This document shows positions 11,283-23,929 of a stretch of 64,000 nucleotides of DNA, piece after piece. A program made the position numbers and the translations under genes. The stretch spans positions 17,438,077-17,502,076 of the forward strand of contig CM043946.1 in the NCBI GenBank assembly GCA_014529385.2. The letters run 5' to 3'. The stretch is from Adiantum capillus-veneris. Lineage: Eukaryota > Streptophyta > Polypodiopsida > Polypodiales > Pteridaceae. How positions within the stretch are numbered: the first letter of the stretch is position 1; the number at the start of each line of letters is the position of its first letter. The notes beneath the pieces were generated by a model. The model was not told the origin of the DNA. It searched no databases and saw nothing but the letters and a program-made list of their open reading frames with translations.

Positions 11283-11691
11283 TGGCTAGATCTAGATCTG
11301 GATCTGAAGGCCCCAGGAGGGGCTCTATTGCAATGCTCTGAAGAGGTAGCCCCCCTGCTCCTGCTCCCTATATAGGGTCTCCAGCAAGCTGTCTGACCCA
11401 GCCCTCAGCCTCCACGACCCTAATTAATAGGGAAAAATATGATGTTAGTGGGAAAGGGCATCGGATGCCCATAGGGTTCAGGGGACAAAAATAGGAGAGA
11501 TTGTGATAAAATATCCGAGGCCTATAGGACCCTATTATGGCCATGGAACCAAGCCAAAACCCAAGGCTAAACATTGTTGGAATGTCCCGACATGAGAAAA
11601 CTACCTCACAATGGCCACAAAACAACCTTCACTTCCTAACAACTATCCGTGGGCGATTGGACGATTCCAAAGATATGCGTGAACTCTAACA
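11283..11691 (-). repeat. 3' LTR of A2, truncated
   Basis: The minus strand starts TGTTAGAGTTCACGC at 11691 after GAGAGGGGG. It shares TGTTTTGTGGC, TTCCATGGCCAT and CTATGGGCATCCG-type stretches with the A1 LTRs and with the LTR at 25502-25915. Its distal end is cut by the E LTR at 11282, just after the AGATCTAGATCTAGCC stretch that A1 also has near 26630. Confidence 0.75.
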
Positions 11692-14241
11692 CCCCCTCTC
11701 AGCTCATGGAAAGAAAGATGAACCAGGAAGCTGCAGTGAGCAATCTTGAACTCTGTTACAGGACTCCGAGATCAAACAATACAAAGCGCCGTAGTATCAT
11801 CCAACCACTACCCTCGAAAGACGTTCGGGAAGTAAAATGCTGTCTGTTGAAAGTAAATCGAGCTCTAACAAGAATCTCCTCAACTCAATCGACTCACAAG
11901 TCATGCAACCAGGATTTGCAAAAGGTACGGCTGCTGACCAATCCAAGAGAATGCATAAAAATTGATAGTAAAGGCATAAACTACTTGTATCCGGATCAGT
12001 TCCCAACTCTAAAGTGCTCCACCCTTCAGGAAAGAGTCGAATACCTGCACCTCGTATCATATGCCACATGCCAGAATCTCAAGTTGCTACGGAATTCCAA
12101 AGAGTGGGACAACCAAAGCTATTGAGAAATCAAGTGTCCGATGGCGAAGAACCAAGGAACTGCACCAACCACCATATACAATGGTGAACCGCAAACTGTA
12201 TATGAAGGAACTTCATCGAAACAGAGAGTGAAATTGCTACTGATCTTCATTTGTTTGGAATACATCTAGAGAGAATCACACCCCACTCTATGAGTGAATC
12301 GGGAACAAACATTTAGCAGAAAGGAACACACATCAATATTGAGATTGCATCTAGTATTGCAAGATCAACCCTGTAACCAAGCTTTGTAAGAGAAGAACAA
12401 GGTGGTATAGAAAGCCACCAAATAGACTGTCAATCTTGTCCGCCACACATCGAATTGCTAAAAATTTAAGGAAGTAGTCTTGAAAACTGATTCCTAAGCT
12501 GGCTACACATCCCCCTTTGAAGGGAGAACACACGGAGCATGATAAGTGCCATAACTCTCCAACAATCTCTACCCGTGTAGCTAGATCACTTGAGGTAGGT
12601 GAATCCGAAAGAAAATATACTTGTGGAACATGGAACCAAATCTGGGAGAACCAAGAAGACCGTCTCCCCACTGTAAAGAATGCCGACTGGTTATAAATGG
12701 TTGCTAGTCCAAGAAGGACCACTATCCACATGTATGAAACAACATGCCAGTCGAAGGATAAGCAAAGTAGGTGTGTCCTAAATGGTATAGTCTCGAGGGA
12801 TCAATTTGGAAGACAAGGCATTGGAACTATTGCACTAGAAGAGCAACCGTCACACCACAAATTTGAAAGGCAAACCAACCAACGAAGTGGCAACAGAAGA
12901 ACATTCGCCAAAATACTAACTGCATAATGGGCTAAAGCACACCATCTAAAGCCATAAGAAATGGGAAAGGAAACCAAGAACTAGAAGACTTTTTGCATGG
13001 TACTCCATTGAATGGAGCACCGATAATGGATTGAAGATAATAACGTGGAAGCCCCCTCTGAAAGAGAAGTATCCTCAAAATTACTCTACAACTGACTCAA
13101 CCCCATGTCAGAACAGAGCAAACACTATCATTGACAGCTTCACAGCTAAACCAAAGAGCTCCCCCAAGATAGGAAGCCCCTTTTCCGCTCAATCCTAGGA
13201 AAAGAGAATAAGTACCACCAGAAAGAAGTCTGAGACAATCTGGAGTAAAACTGCTTCCTCTGTAACTGAATAGCAAAACCTCAATCTCAAAGAACTCGAG
13301 ACGCAAAGTGAATCACACCGTTTATAAACTCGGACTCCTAAGAATAGGAAGACATGACAGGTTGTCACGTGACGATCATGTTTGCCAAAGAAGCGGTCGG
13401 GGTTCGGAAAGGAACTAGCTACTTAAACTCCCTACGATCAAACCAAATGTCTGCCACTCCTCTGCATCTGCCAAGATCAAACTTGTAGGTACAATTTGGT
13501 ACATTATGCCAAACTGCATATTGTCACGTGACACATCCAACCCTATGTGTCCGTGGACAAGCTACAGCATGACCAAGGTTTAGTTTAGTCAAGTCAGTCT
13601 AGAATAGGAAGTGATCTGGCACTTTTGTGAGTCTGTTTGCAGACCATGCATGTCCTGACACTTAGTGTAGATGCATATCCTCTGGTTGCAGACAACATGA
13701 TCATCATCATTACCATCAGAATCCATCACAACCCATCAGGAGCATTTTTACAGTGCATAGACCTATTTTCCCTATTTTTGACATTTTTCACTTATTATTT
13801 TTAAGTGACTTTTGTTGGGAACTAGGTAGGGCAAATTTGCTAAGTTTGTATATATAGAAACCTAGCGCTAGCACTTTTGGGCAGAAGAGGTTGCTGAAGC
13901 ACTCGCTCAATAGGCAACTTCTCAGCAGAACGGCAACTTCTCAGCAGAACCCCCAGATGCCCTAGCGTTTTTTCTTCATAGAAGAAAGCTAGAGTTTTTT
14001 GACCAAATCAGCTAGCGTTTTTGCTCTTGCAGATCCCTTGCGACAACAGACCAAGCAGAAGCCCCAGCGTTAGCAGATTCTCCACAGCAAGACCATTTTC
14101 AGCCCTAGCGTTTTTGCATCTGCAAGACACTTCAGCATTTTTGCAGATCTTTGCGACGGAATCCCCACAAGCATCAGCGTTTTCAGTTTTTAGCATTTAG
14201 AACCCGCAGAAGAACCCCCAAACCTCGCAGATCTCACCTTC

Positions 14242-15720
14242 TATCATGAGGACGTGGCAGTTATTAACCATGTCACAAGGATGTGGCAACTGCTAACCGT
14301 AGTTGTTGGTTTCTTTCCAATGGGGTTTATTTTATTTGTTTTGAGACCCTCTTTTTGAAGTAGCAAACGGTCGGACATTGTATGGCCAATGTGAACGGTA
14401 GATTCACCCGCAGACGGGAAGTGGTCGGCACTGGAATTCGTATGGTAAGAGGATGTCTAGGCTCAGAGCAAGATCATATAGGTCCCCCCGTCGCACTTAG
14501 CAAGTTGGTGGATACTAGGAAGTGAACTCAATTAAGGCGTAAAGTCAAGGTGGGACTACCAACTGAAAGTATCCAATACTTGGGCCACATTGCACTTTTG
14601 GATGCGGTCCCAATGAGGATAGACGGTCAGAAGACCAGTGGGAGCCCAACGGAAGCATCTCCTAAAATTTAGGGAAGTGCTATTTTGGGCCGTGAAATGT
14701 GTTCGCGTCATTACCTCCGGTATGACTAAGGGAACATTTTACAACTCTGCCGCGAAGTCTACTGGGCAACCGGTCAGGATATTTTTAAGCGGCGAACCCG
14801 AAACGGGAAAATGCTTGTAAATGCGCCAAGTGTCAGTTTTCCATGGACTTTCCTCCTACAGAAAATTGGGCGCTGATTTTTAAGCTGGGAGAGGCCTCAT
14901 TATGCAATTTGTCACAGGTTAAGAGCTATGGAGTGCTTCCTTTCCCTCTCATGTACAGTGTGGTGCTAGGAGTGATGCCCTGCACACTACACACTGCTCT
15001 CTCTCTCCCCTACGTGCAGTTATGTGATGCCCCACAAGAGGGCTCCTCATTTGACTGATGTACAGCTGTGTGGGTTCATGCTTTTGTGCTGAGGCAAGAG
15101 CCTCCTTGAGCAGGAACAGCGGTAGCTAGTTGCTACTCCAAAGCAGGCATTGGTGAGGGTCATAACCTCACCATACAGGTGCAAAATCAGCGCTGTGTAT
15201 GCGCTGTAATTTTACTGTTATTCAGCCATACGGACGCCAGAACCTTTGGGAATCGTGCCCCATTGGCAGAGGACAATTAGGGGACTGTTTGGGGCTAAAA
15301 ACAGGGCAAAAACCAGTAAATACAGCGTGCTGAATTTACTGTTTTTGGGTAGGAATCAGAGGGTATACGCCAGTGCAAGTGAGTTCTAGCAGGGGAATTG
15401 GTTTCGCGCAAGTTTTGGGGCTGTTATGTTGCCGAAATTTGGCCAAATCAAATGGTATCTAGGTGGATACACGTGAAGGATTCCCAGGACCTTACCTTGT
15501 AATTTACCCTCCTAAAGAATAAAGAAATACCGAAAGGGGTGCCAATTTTGGGGCCTATAGGTTGTCGGTGTTTGCTCGGAGCATTCTAGCTTCTGAGTTG
15601 TGTGTGATTAAGTGGTAATTCCCGTTACAGGTTACCTTTGCGAAGTGCTCTCTGTGTGTGTGTCTAAAGTAAAGAATTTCGGGTGAAAGCCAACGCCTAC
15701 CGCCCTACGGGCCGGTTTCA
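14242..15720 (+). repeat. 5' LTR of the chromovirus
   Basis: It runs from TATCATGAGGACGTGG, where the canonical TG has become TA, to GGGCCGGTTTCA. Compared with the 3' LTR it has ~24 extra bases near 14783-14806 and ~14 near 15033, and lacks a ~70-bp duplication. Confidence 0.95.
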
Positions 15721-15738
15721 TGGTTCCATTGCGGGGAT
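15721..15738 (+). promoter_or_regulatory. Primer-binding site of the chromovirus (tRNA-Glu-like, tentative)
   Basis: TGGTTCCATTGCGGGG follows the LTR directly. It resembles the complement of a plant tRNA-Glu 3' end with about two mismatches, by memory of that tRNA family. It does not fit initiator tRNA-Met. Confidence 0.5.
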
Positions 15739-15819
15739 ATCAATCACTCTTTCCTTAAAGAGTGAGCCTGGATTGTTTTGGGATAAAGACATAGAGTGCA
15801 GGAACGCGGGGATTACACT

Positions 15820-18800
15820 ATGGCCGACAAGGGGAAGAGAATTATGGAAGAGGGTTCCTCTTCAAAGGACAGGCAGGAGATTCCTATGGTTTTTGAGATT
15901 GGCGAGAGCTGACGGCCACGTCAGTCTGTACCTCCTGTCAACGTGAATGTCCCTCCAGTAGTACAGGGCTTTATGACTGGGCAACTTGAGGATGATGCGT
16001 TCAAGACTCAGTTAGTTGCCGCGGTGAATGTCTTTTCGCAGCTGGTGCAGAATCCGAGGTTTTTGGAATTCTTGCAAGCGCCACCAGTGCAACAGCAAAA
16101 TAGGCAACCTACGTCGCGTATGGAGCTTGTTGATGCTCAAGCCCAGGTGCTTCACGCGACGCAGGAGGAAAGGGAACACTCGTATGTTGCGGAGTCGGGG
16201 GCTCCAAAGTAGGTTCTTCCCGTGCTTGAACAGGTGGCTAGAACGTCTATTCCACAGGTTATGCCAGTTCAGCCCGCCACCTTTTAGAGCCAGCATGCTG
16301 TCTTGAATGGATAGGGAGCTGGATACCAGGCTATGCACTCAGTTTCTCCACCACCCACGGTACATCCTGGGTATTTCGGGGGTGGATCAGTGTTCCAAAG
16401 TATGGCTTGTTATGCGCCTGGAAGTCAGCCGTACATGCTAGGAACAGTGTTCGGGGGTATGCAAGGCATCATGCCAAACCCCATGTATGGTAGTATCGGC
16501 ATGCAGCAAGGTTTCCACTGCAACCAGGGTCAGTTTGGGGTGCCATAGGGTCATTTTGGCATGGCTGGTTTTTCTGGACAGCAGCCAGATATCGCACCTC
16601 TGACGCAAAATGTGAATGGCCAAGGTGTGCCGATCATGCCTACTACAGTGCCCATGTTGCAGACCATCCCTTATGACAACTTGGGGGCACTAGAGAAGCC
16701 GAAGGCTTACAAAGAAGGTGGTGCAGCGGTAAAGTTTAGTACCTTCAGTGGTTTCGAGGATAAGACAAAGGCTCTCACTTTCCTCCAGCAGTTTGATACA
16801 GCTTATGCGAGAGGGAATTTTACAGAGGCCTCGAAGGTCAGGAAAGGTGTCACTTTCTGAAAGGACAATGCGCTTACATGGTGGACGACTTTGTTAATGC
16901 AAGGACATGCACCTGCCACTTGGGTTTACTTCAAGCAAATGTTTGCATCTGCTTGGCTATCAAATGAATTTGAAGCCGACGTCCTGACAGATTGGCACCA
17001 GCTTACTTCAGCTTCGTGCAAGAGCTTGCTGGAGTACAATAGGAGGTTTTGTAAAGCATTACTCTCAGTGACCTCCTACAGATTTGTGCCACTGACAGAG
17101 CAGATAGAGAAGTACTGTTGTGGGCTGCCTAAAGGGCTTCGCGATTACTGTACAAAGAACAGAGTGGCTACCCTTACTCAGCTTATGGAAGTTGCGAACA
17201 CTGGTCTTGCCTTGTTGAAAGGAGAGGACAATGGATTTCTGAGCACTGACAAAGGAGGGCAGCAAAAGAAAAATTCAGCGAAGAAGCTCTTTGTGAAAAC
17301 GGCTCCTGATGTGTCACAGGGGTCAGAAAAGGCCACCAAAGACAAGGATTCAGCCGGGACTTCTAGAGCGCAGGCAAAGAAACAGAAAAGGAAGCCTTTT
17401 GTGCGCAAGTCGCTCGAGGAAAAGAAGGTCCTAATGGTTGAGAACAAATGCTTTATATGCGAGCAACTTGGTCACTTTTCTATCAATTGTCCACAAAGCA
17501 AAAGGCCAGCTGACTCAGAGGATAAAGAAGTCCAGAAAGGCAAGAAGCCAAAACCCACAGCAGGTTTAGTGCCAGACATGGTGGGTGACAGGCCCAGCAC
17601 AGATGCTAGTGAGTTATGCAGGACATGGGGTAAAGTTAGGTATCAGACAGCACTGATCTTTTTTGATCCAGGTGCCAAAGCCAACTTTATCTCACCAGAG
17701 TTAGCTATGAAGCTGGGCATCAGAGCTGAAGAGATGGGGTACACAGTAAAGGCAGGGTTGACATGTCCTGGCCACTCAGAGTGTGTTACTCCCATCATTG
17801 GAAAGTTGCGTCTGCATATTCAGTCTTATGTGGACACTGAAGAGTTTTACATCATGCCGTTGGAAGGTTGTGACGCCTTGTTGGGGATCCCGTGGTTGTT
17901 CCGAGTGCATGGAATCTTGGGTGCCTACAACAAAAAGATCACTGTACAGCATAGGGGCAAAACTCACATCTTGGATGTAAAGCTTAAAGGAGAGTCAGTC
18001 CCTATTGTATCTGCTTCTGCTATCACTTCTGTAATAAAGAATCATCTTTCTGTGTACTTGATTTTTGCACGTGATGTCTCAGATAGTAATCAGTCAAATT
18101 TATCTGTATTAGATAAAGAAAGGTCAGCATTTTTGCAAAAGTTTAGTGACTGTTTTTCTGATTCATTACCATCGCAATTGCCACCAGAGAGACCTGAGGA
18201 CCATCGGACAGATTTGGCGCCAGGGTGTAGCCCACCAAATAGACCTCCCTACAGGGTTAGTGCGGCGTAGCAGAAAGAGATTATGGGCCAGGTTGAGGAG
18301 TTATTAGAGAAGGGGTTGATTCAGCCTAGTTCTTCACCCTTTTGCTCCCCAGTGCTCCTAGTGCAGAAGAAGGATGGCTCATGGCGCATGTGTATTGATT
18401 ACCGTGCATTGAATAAGAATACCATCAAGAATAGGTTCCCTATTCCTAGAATTGATGATATTCTCGATCGTTTAGAGGGTGCTGCAATTTTCAGCAGGAT
18501 AGACCTTAAGAGTGGGTACCATCAGATTCGTATAAGGCCAGAGGATGTGCACAAGACTGCGTTTAGAACGACATTTGGTCTTTATGAGTTTCTAGTGATG
18601 CCGTTTGGGCTAACAAATGCTCTTGCCACGTTCAACAGAATGATGGACCAGATTTTCCGCTCGCATCAACAGTTTGTTGGAACGTTCTTCGATGACATGA
18701 TAGTGTATTCGAAGAATGAAGAGGAGCATAGGCGTCACTTGACCATTGTGTTCGAAGAGCTGCGCAGTCACATGTTACTTGTCAATCCTAAGAAAAGTGA

Positions 18801-21200
18801 ATTCTTCCTCGAAGAGATCCACTTTCTGGGCCACATAGTCTCAAAGGATGGTGTTAGAATGGATCCCGCAAAGGTCGAAGCTATCAAGACATGGCCAGAC
18901 TTGAAGATTGTGCACGATGTCAGAAGCTTCTTGGGATTGTGTTCCTACTATAGAAGGTTTATCAGAAATTTTGCATAGATAGCATCGCCTCTTCACGCAT
19001 TGCAAAAGAAAGAGGTCACTTTCAGATGGACCCAAAAAGAGATTTCAGCTTTTAGTCTCTTAAAGGAAAAGTTGACTTTTGATCCAGTTATTGTTTTGCC
19101 AGATCTTAGGAAGTCATTTGTGGTCCAGTGTGACGCGTGTGGCAATAGCATCGGAGTAGTGCTAATGCAAGATGGACGGGTAGTAGCTTATGAAAGCCGA
19201 ATTTTGCAAGGGCTAGAGAGGACTATGCAAGTCTATGAGAAAGAGCTCTTGGCCGTGATTCATGCGCTTTCTAGTTGGAAGCACTACCTCTTAGGTGCTG
19301 ATTTTGTTGTCCAAACAGATCATCAGATCTTGCGATACTTCTTGACACAGTCAAAGTTATCCGAAAAGCATATGCGATGGGCAAACATTCTTTCCATGTT
19401 CCACTTCCAGATTATGCATGTGGAAGGCAAGAAGAATGTTGTGGCTGATGCGTTATCAAGAAAGCCACAAATTTCAGCTGTGTCAATTCCTTATCATCAT
19501 GAGCTAGATGACATGAAGGAACAGTATACTGCTGATGAAGATTTTGCAAGGATCTTTGAACAGTTACAAGAGGGGCAACATCACGAGCACTACCTCCTTA
19601 GAGATGGTTTTATGATGATGCATGGCAGACTTTATGTCACTAGGCCACTGCGACATAAGGTGATGGAAGAGAGTCATGTCCCACCGTATGCAGGACATCG
19701 TGGCATGATGCAACAGTTAAAGCGGTAGAGACATTCTTCTATTGGCCTACCTTGAGGAGAGATGTGGATGCCTTTGTGCGAGCATGCATAGTTTGCCAAA
19801 GGTCAAGTTTGACAGGCAAAAGGCACCAGGGTTGTTACAACCACTACCGATTCCAGATAAGCCATGGGAAAGCATTGCTATGGACTTTATCTTTGATCTT
19901 CCAAGGACACCAACAGGGAATGATGGTATATGGACCATTATTTGCAGGTTCAACAAGCAGGCCCATTTCATCCCTGTCAGGAAGAAGATAAAATCTGATC
20001 AGATGGCACGCTTGTTCATGTACAATGTGTTTAAGTACCATGGTATGCCACAATCGATTATCAGTGATCGTGATCCTCGCATGACGAGTTTGTTCTGGAG
20101 AGGATTGTTTGAGAACATGGGCACTACGCTCAAGTTTTCGTCTTCGTTTCATCCACAAACTGATGGACAGTCAGAAGAGGCTAATTCTACTGTCTTAGAT
20201 CTGCTGAAATGCTATGTGTTAGATAATAAGGGCAAGTGGAAACAGTATTTGCCTATGCTTGAGTATGCGTACAATAATACGGTGCATTCGTCTACTGGCA
20301 AATACTGTTTCCACTTGCCCTTATCCACAAACTGATGGACAGTCAGAAGAGGCTAATTCTACTGTCTTAGATCTGTTGAAATGCTATGTGCCAGATAATA
20401 AGGGCAAGTGGAAACAGTATTTGCCTATGCTTGAGTATGCGTACAATAATACGGTGCATTCGTCTACTGGCAAAGCACCTTTTGAGATTGTTGAAGGCGG
20501 CAAAAAGGTTCCTCCCATTTTGCAGACAAAGGACAAGATCTTTGAGGCAGATCGATATGTTAAGAACATGGATGAGATGTATAAGAAGATTAAAGTTGCC
20601 TTGGAGAAGACTCAGGCAAAACAGAAAAAGGCTGCTGATCGTCACCGTCATGAATTGCTACTATCACCTGGTGATTGGGTTCTGTTAAGGTTCGAAAAGG
20701 CAAGGTTAAAGAAGATGAAGGGCAAGGAACGGCTGTTTCCTAAGCTCAACATGCGTTACTATGGGCCTTTTCAAGTGCTTGACAAGATCAGCGATGTGGC
20801 TTACAGGCTGAAATTGCCTGATGCATGGAAGATCCATAATGCGTTTCACGTGAGTCCTCTAAGACCCTTCGTGGGTGATGTGCCAGAAGATATGCCAGAT
20901 GAGGATCATCCAGAAGTTGAGGAACTTGATTAGATCCTGGTACCTGAGCAAGTTTTGGCACATAAGGACATAAAAGTTAAAGGACAAGTTGCAAGACGCT
21001 ATTTGGTGAAGTTCAAGAACTATCCGCCTATGGATGCAAAGTGGATGGAAGAGCATGAACTGTCAGAGTCACCAAATGTATTGCAACTCTACCTTGAAGC
21101 CTTTGAGTTACAGCCTACTTATGCCCCAACCCAACGTGTGCAAAGGAGGGGTAATGATAGAGCTAGTACATCAAATGTACATATGAATTCAGTGCCATAG
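15820..21200 (+). pseudogene. Chromovirus gag-pol, one frame interrupted by stops and frameshifts
   Basis: From the ATG at 15820 one frame carries gag, with NALTWW near 16870, and the knuckle CFICEQLGHFSINC at 17449-17490. Protease has FFDPGA near 17660, with Pro where Ser or Thr is usual. Reverse transcriptase has FFDD at 18685-18696, and RNase H has QCDACG near 19125. In-frame stops are TGA 15910, TAG 16210, 16285, 16312 and 16546, TGA 16858, and TAG 18268 and 18976. Single-base frameshifts near 19722 and 19803 precede integrase, which has VCQRS, MDFIFDLP, SDRDPRM and DGQSEE. A 172-base duplication lies at 20151-20474. A TAG at 20931 precedes a chromodomain (RRYLVKFKNYP, near 20995), and the frame ends at 21200. 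Confidence 0.93.
20151..20474 (+). repeat. Tandem duplication with a 24-nt inverted insert in the integrase region
   Basis: 20151-20302 is repeated almost perfectly as 20323-20474 (offset 172). The joint 20300-20323 is the exact reverse complement of 20227-20250, and so also of 20399-20422 in the second copy. The region repeats the integrase stretch around the third catalytic acid and shifts the frame. Confidence 0.93.
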
Positions 21201-21359
21201 ATGGAAATGACAAAAGTATGAAGGTCTCATTAAGTCATTTATATCTATGTATGTTACGACCTTTCTTGTGGATACATGCAATGATAAAAGAGTGTTAATA
21301 GCCCAAGATCATCAGTGGCGTGTATTTATGGTATGCAATCGAGGACGTTTGCGATTTCA

Positions 21360-21368
21360 AGAGGGGGG
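21360..21368 (+). promoter_or_regulatory. Polypurine tract of the chromovirus
   Basis: AGAGGGGGG lies two bases before the 3' LTR start at 21371. Confidence 0.85.
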
Positions 21369-21370
21369 TA

Positions 21371-22893
21371 TGTCACGAGGACGTGGCAGTTATTAACCAT
21401 GTCACAAGGATGTGGCAACTGCTAACCTTAGTTGTTGGTTTCTTTCCAATGGGGTTTATTTTATTTGTTTTGAGACCCTCTTTTTGAAGTAGCAAACAGT
21501 CGGACATTGTATGGCCAATGTGAACGGTAGATTCACCTGCAGACGGGAAGTGGTCGGCATTGGAATTTGTATGGTAAGAGGATGTCTAGGCTCAGAGCAA
21601 GATCATATAGGTCCCCCCGTCGCACTTAGCAAGTTGGTGGATACTAGGAAGTGAACTCAATTAAGGTGTAAAGTCAAGGTGGGACTACCAACTGAAAGTA
21701 TCCAATACTTGGGCCACATTGCACTTTTGGATGTGGTCCCAATGAGGATTGACGGTCAGAAGACCAGTGGGAGCCCAACGGAGGCATCTCCTAAAATTTA
21801 GGGAAGTGCTATTTTGGGCCGTGAAATGTGTTCGCGTCATTACCTCCGGTATGACTAAGGGAACATTTTACAACTCTGCCGCGAAGTCAACTGGGCAACC
21901 GGTCAGAAACGGGAAAATGCTTGTAAACGCGCCAAGTGTGAGTTTTCCATGGACTTTCCTCCTACAGAAAATTGGGTGCTGATTTTTAAGCTGGGAGAGG
22001 CCTCATTATGCAATTTGTCACAGGTTAAGAGCTATGGAGTGCTTCCTTTCCCTCTCATGTACAGTGTGGTGCTAGGAGTGATGCCCTGCACACTACACAC
22101 TGCTCTCTCTCTCCCCTACGTGCAGTTATGTGATGCCCCCATTTGACTGATGTACAGCTGTGTGGGTTCATGGTTTTGTGCTGAGGGAAGAGCCTCCTTG
22201 AGCAGGAACAGGGGTAGCTAGTTGCTGCTCCAAAGCAGGCGCACTGGTGAGGGTCATAACCTCACCATACAGTTGCAAAATCAGCGCTGTGTATGCGCTG
22301 TAATTTTACTGTTTTTCAGCCATACGGACGCCAGAACCTTTAGGAATCGTGCCCCACTGGCAGAGGACAGTTAGGGGACTGTTTGGGGCTGAAAACAGGG
22401 CAAAAACCAGTAAATACAGCGTGCTGAATTTACTGTTTTTGGGCAGGAATCAGAGGGTATACGCCAGTGCAAGTGAGTTCTAGTAGGGGAATTGATACAG
22501 TGTGCTGAATTTACTGTTTTTGGGTAGGAATCAGAGGGTATACGCCAGTGCAAGTGAGTTCTAGCAGGGGAATTGGTTTCGCGCAAGTTTTGGGGCTGTT
22601 ATGTTGCCGAAATTTGGCCAAATCAAATGGTATCTAGGTGGATACACGTGAAGGATTCCCAGGACCTTACCTTGTAATTTACCCTCCTAAAGAATAAAGA
22701 AATACCGAAAGGGGCGCCAATTTTGGGGCCTACAGGTTGTCGGTGTCTGCTCGGAGCATTCTAGCTTTCGAGCTGTGTGTGATTAAGTGGTAATTCCCGT
22801 TACAGGTTACCTTTGCAAAGTGCTCTGTGTGTGTGTCTAAAGTAAAGAATTTCGGGTGAAAGCCAACGCCTACCGCCCTACGGGCCGGTTTCA
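21371..22893 (+). repeat. 3' LTR of the chromovirus
   Basis: It runs from TGTCACGAGGACGTGG to GGGCCGGTTTCA. A tandem duplication of about 70-80 bases around 22415-22570 (the TGCTGAATTTACTG stretch occurs twice) is absent from the 5' LTR. Confidence 0.95.
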
Positions 22894-23625
22894 CCTTCCC
22901 GCAGCAGATCCTCGCCGCACGGTCAGAATCAGCGTAGTTTGCAGATTCAGCCCGGAAAACGCAGATTTCAGCAGCTGCGCTTTCAGCGTGTCGTCGTTGT
23001 ATCGTTGTCATCTCCATCGTCATCGACATAGAATCTGAATTCAGCAGTTACAAGATTTGCAGATTTCAGCCATTAGCGTTTTCAGATTTCAGCCCGTCTC
23101 GTCGTCGTCCTCATCGTCGTCGACATCGTCGGCAAGTCCAAGCATTGTAGAGATTTGTGCAATGAATAGTAGACCGCTCTTGCCATATATGGGGCCTTCG
23201 GAGGAGGGTTTGACAACATTCTGGTGTCGTATTGTTCTCTCTCTATATCTCAGTCTCAGCACCTTCATTCACAGTGTCTATTCACTATGTTTGTGTCCAT
23301 TGCACTCTCTCACTAAAGGAACGGAAGGCTCTCCCTTCCGTAAGTAAAAAGAACCCTTGAGCACAGTTCGGAGCACTCATCTTGAGCAAAGTTCAACATT
23401 CATTTCGCTGCACCTTACACATATAGACTCGGAAGAGCACATGTACTCCCATTGTTGTAACTTGCTCCCTTAAAATCTTCACCAAAACTGTCCTTTGTAC
23501 TCGTGTTGAAGAGAATATACCCACAACTCAAATGTGCAATCAATATCCAATCCACAACATGACACCTATACTGAATAGTTTGGGTTTTCTTTGTCGAATG
23601 GTTGTAGTTTGTCACTTAAAGAGAT

Positions 23626-23929
23626 GACTTCCGAATCTAGATATGTGTCTCACATGAGAACATGACTATTCAAATGTGACCTTTCATCGCGTATGTAAAG
23701 GAGTGTTTTATCACAAATCATACACCATCATGCCCATCTATTCAATTCAGTTCTCAGGCTTATAAGTCTTGCTATTGAAGTTCAAGATTTTGCTAGGTGG
23801 TGTTTATCAAAGATAGGTCTATGCAAGTTCTCACATGTTTCTGTCGATGTGTACTAATTTTTATACTTCTTATGAGAGGACGCTCTTTTAGATTGCACTC
23901 AGAATTAATTGAATGCATAACTATTGCAG
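23626..23929. other. Intronic sequence without a recognised feature
   Basis: AT-rich sequence between the end of A2 homology and the splice acceptor before the first visible exon. A T-rich stretch near 23845-23870 and ATTGCAG at 23923-23929 suit the 3' end of an intron. I see no exon here. Confidence 0.5.

Larger units (their letters stand above)
14242..22893 (+). mobile_element. Chromodomain Ty3/Gypsy retrotransposon (chromovirus), structurally complete, frame decayed
   Basis: LTRs at 14242-15720 and 21371-22893 are very similar and flanked by a perfect CCTTC duplication (14237-14241 and 22894-22898). A primer site follows the 5' LTR and a purine tract precedes the 3' LTR. The interior encodes gag, a knuckle, protease, reverse transcriptase, RNase H, integrase and a C-terminal chromodomain, in Gypsy order. 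Many in-frame stops, at least two single-base frameshifts and an internal duplication disable it. LTR differences are mostly C/T or G/A changes plus small indels, consistent with methylation decay after a fairly recent insertion. Confidence 0.95.
13522..23419 (+). repeat. Solo LTR of family E-like group, split by the chromovirus
   Basis: It starts TGTCACGTGACACATCC at 13522 and ends CTGCACCTTACA at 23419. A perfect 5-bp duplication CATAT lies at 13517-13521 and 23420-23424. The left part (13522-14241) matches the LTR at 2046. It has a TATATA stretch near 13850 and GCGTTTT repeats from 13960. The right part (22899-23419) continues after the chromovirus and its CCTTC duplication. Net length is about 1.24 kb. 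No interior remains, so it is a solo LTR within A2. Confidence 0.85.
11283..23625 (-). mobile_element. Non-coding LTR element, family A copy 2 (A2), split by a solo LTR
   Basis: Two pieces (11283-13521 and 23425-23625) join across the solo LTR at its CATAT duplication. Joined, they follow the interior of the plus-strand copy A1 in reverse: 11692-12800 matches 40256 back to 39290, 12850-13521 matches 29390 back to 28650, and 23425-23620 matches 28640 back to 28500. Gypsy element G2 fills the gap in A1. The element begins on the minus side with an LTR at 11283-11691 behind a purine tract (11692-11700). The 5' end is truncated. Reading frames here are short and unrelated to known domains. Confidence 0.8.

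Noticed and set aside
11649-12125. 158-codon plus-strand frame in A2
   Set aside because: The matching place in A1 (39850-40269) is open on both strands by chance with a different protein; no frame is conserved between copies.
15820-21200. TAG reassigned to an amino acid
   Set aside because: The host reductase gene uses standard codons, TGA stops and frameshifts also occur in the same element, and other elements show mixed lesions. Decay is the simpler explanation.
1-23929. Upstream exons of the reductase gene
   Set aside because: I looked for the N-terminal NPSD- and GFEGVG-type stretches of the family and saw none; they are probably outside the window.
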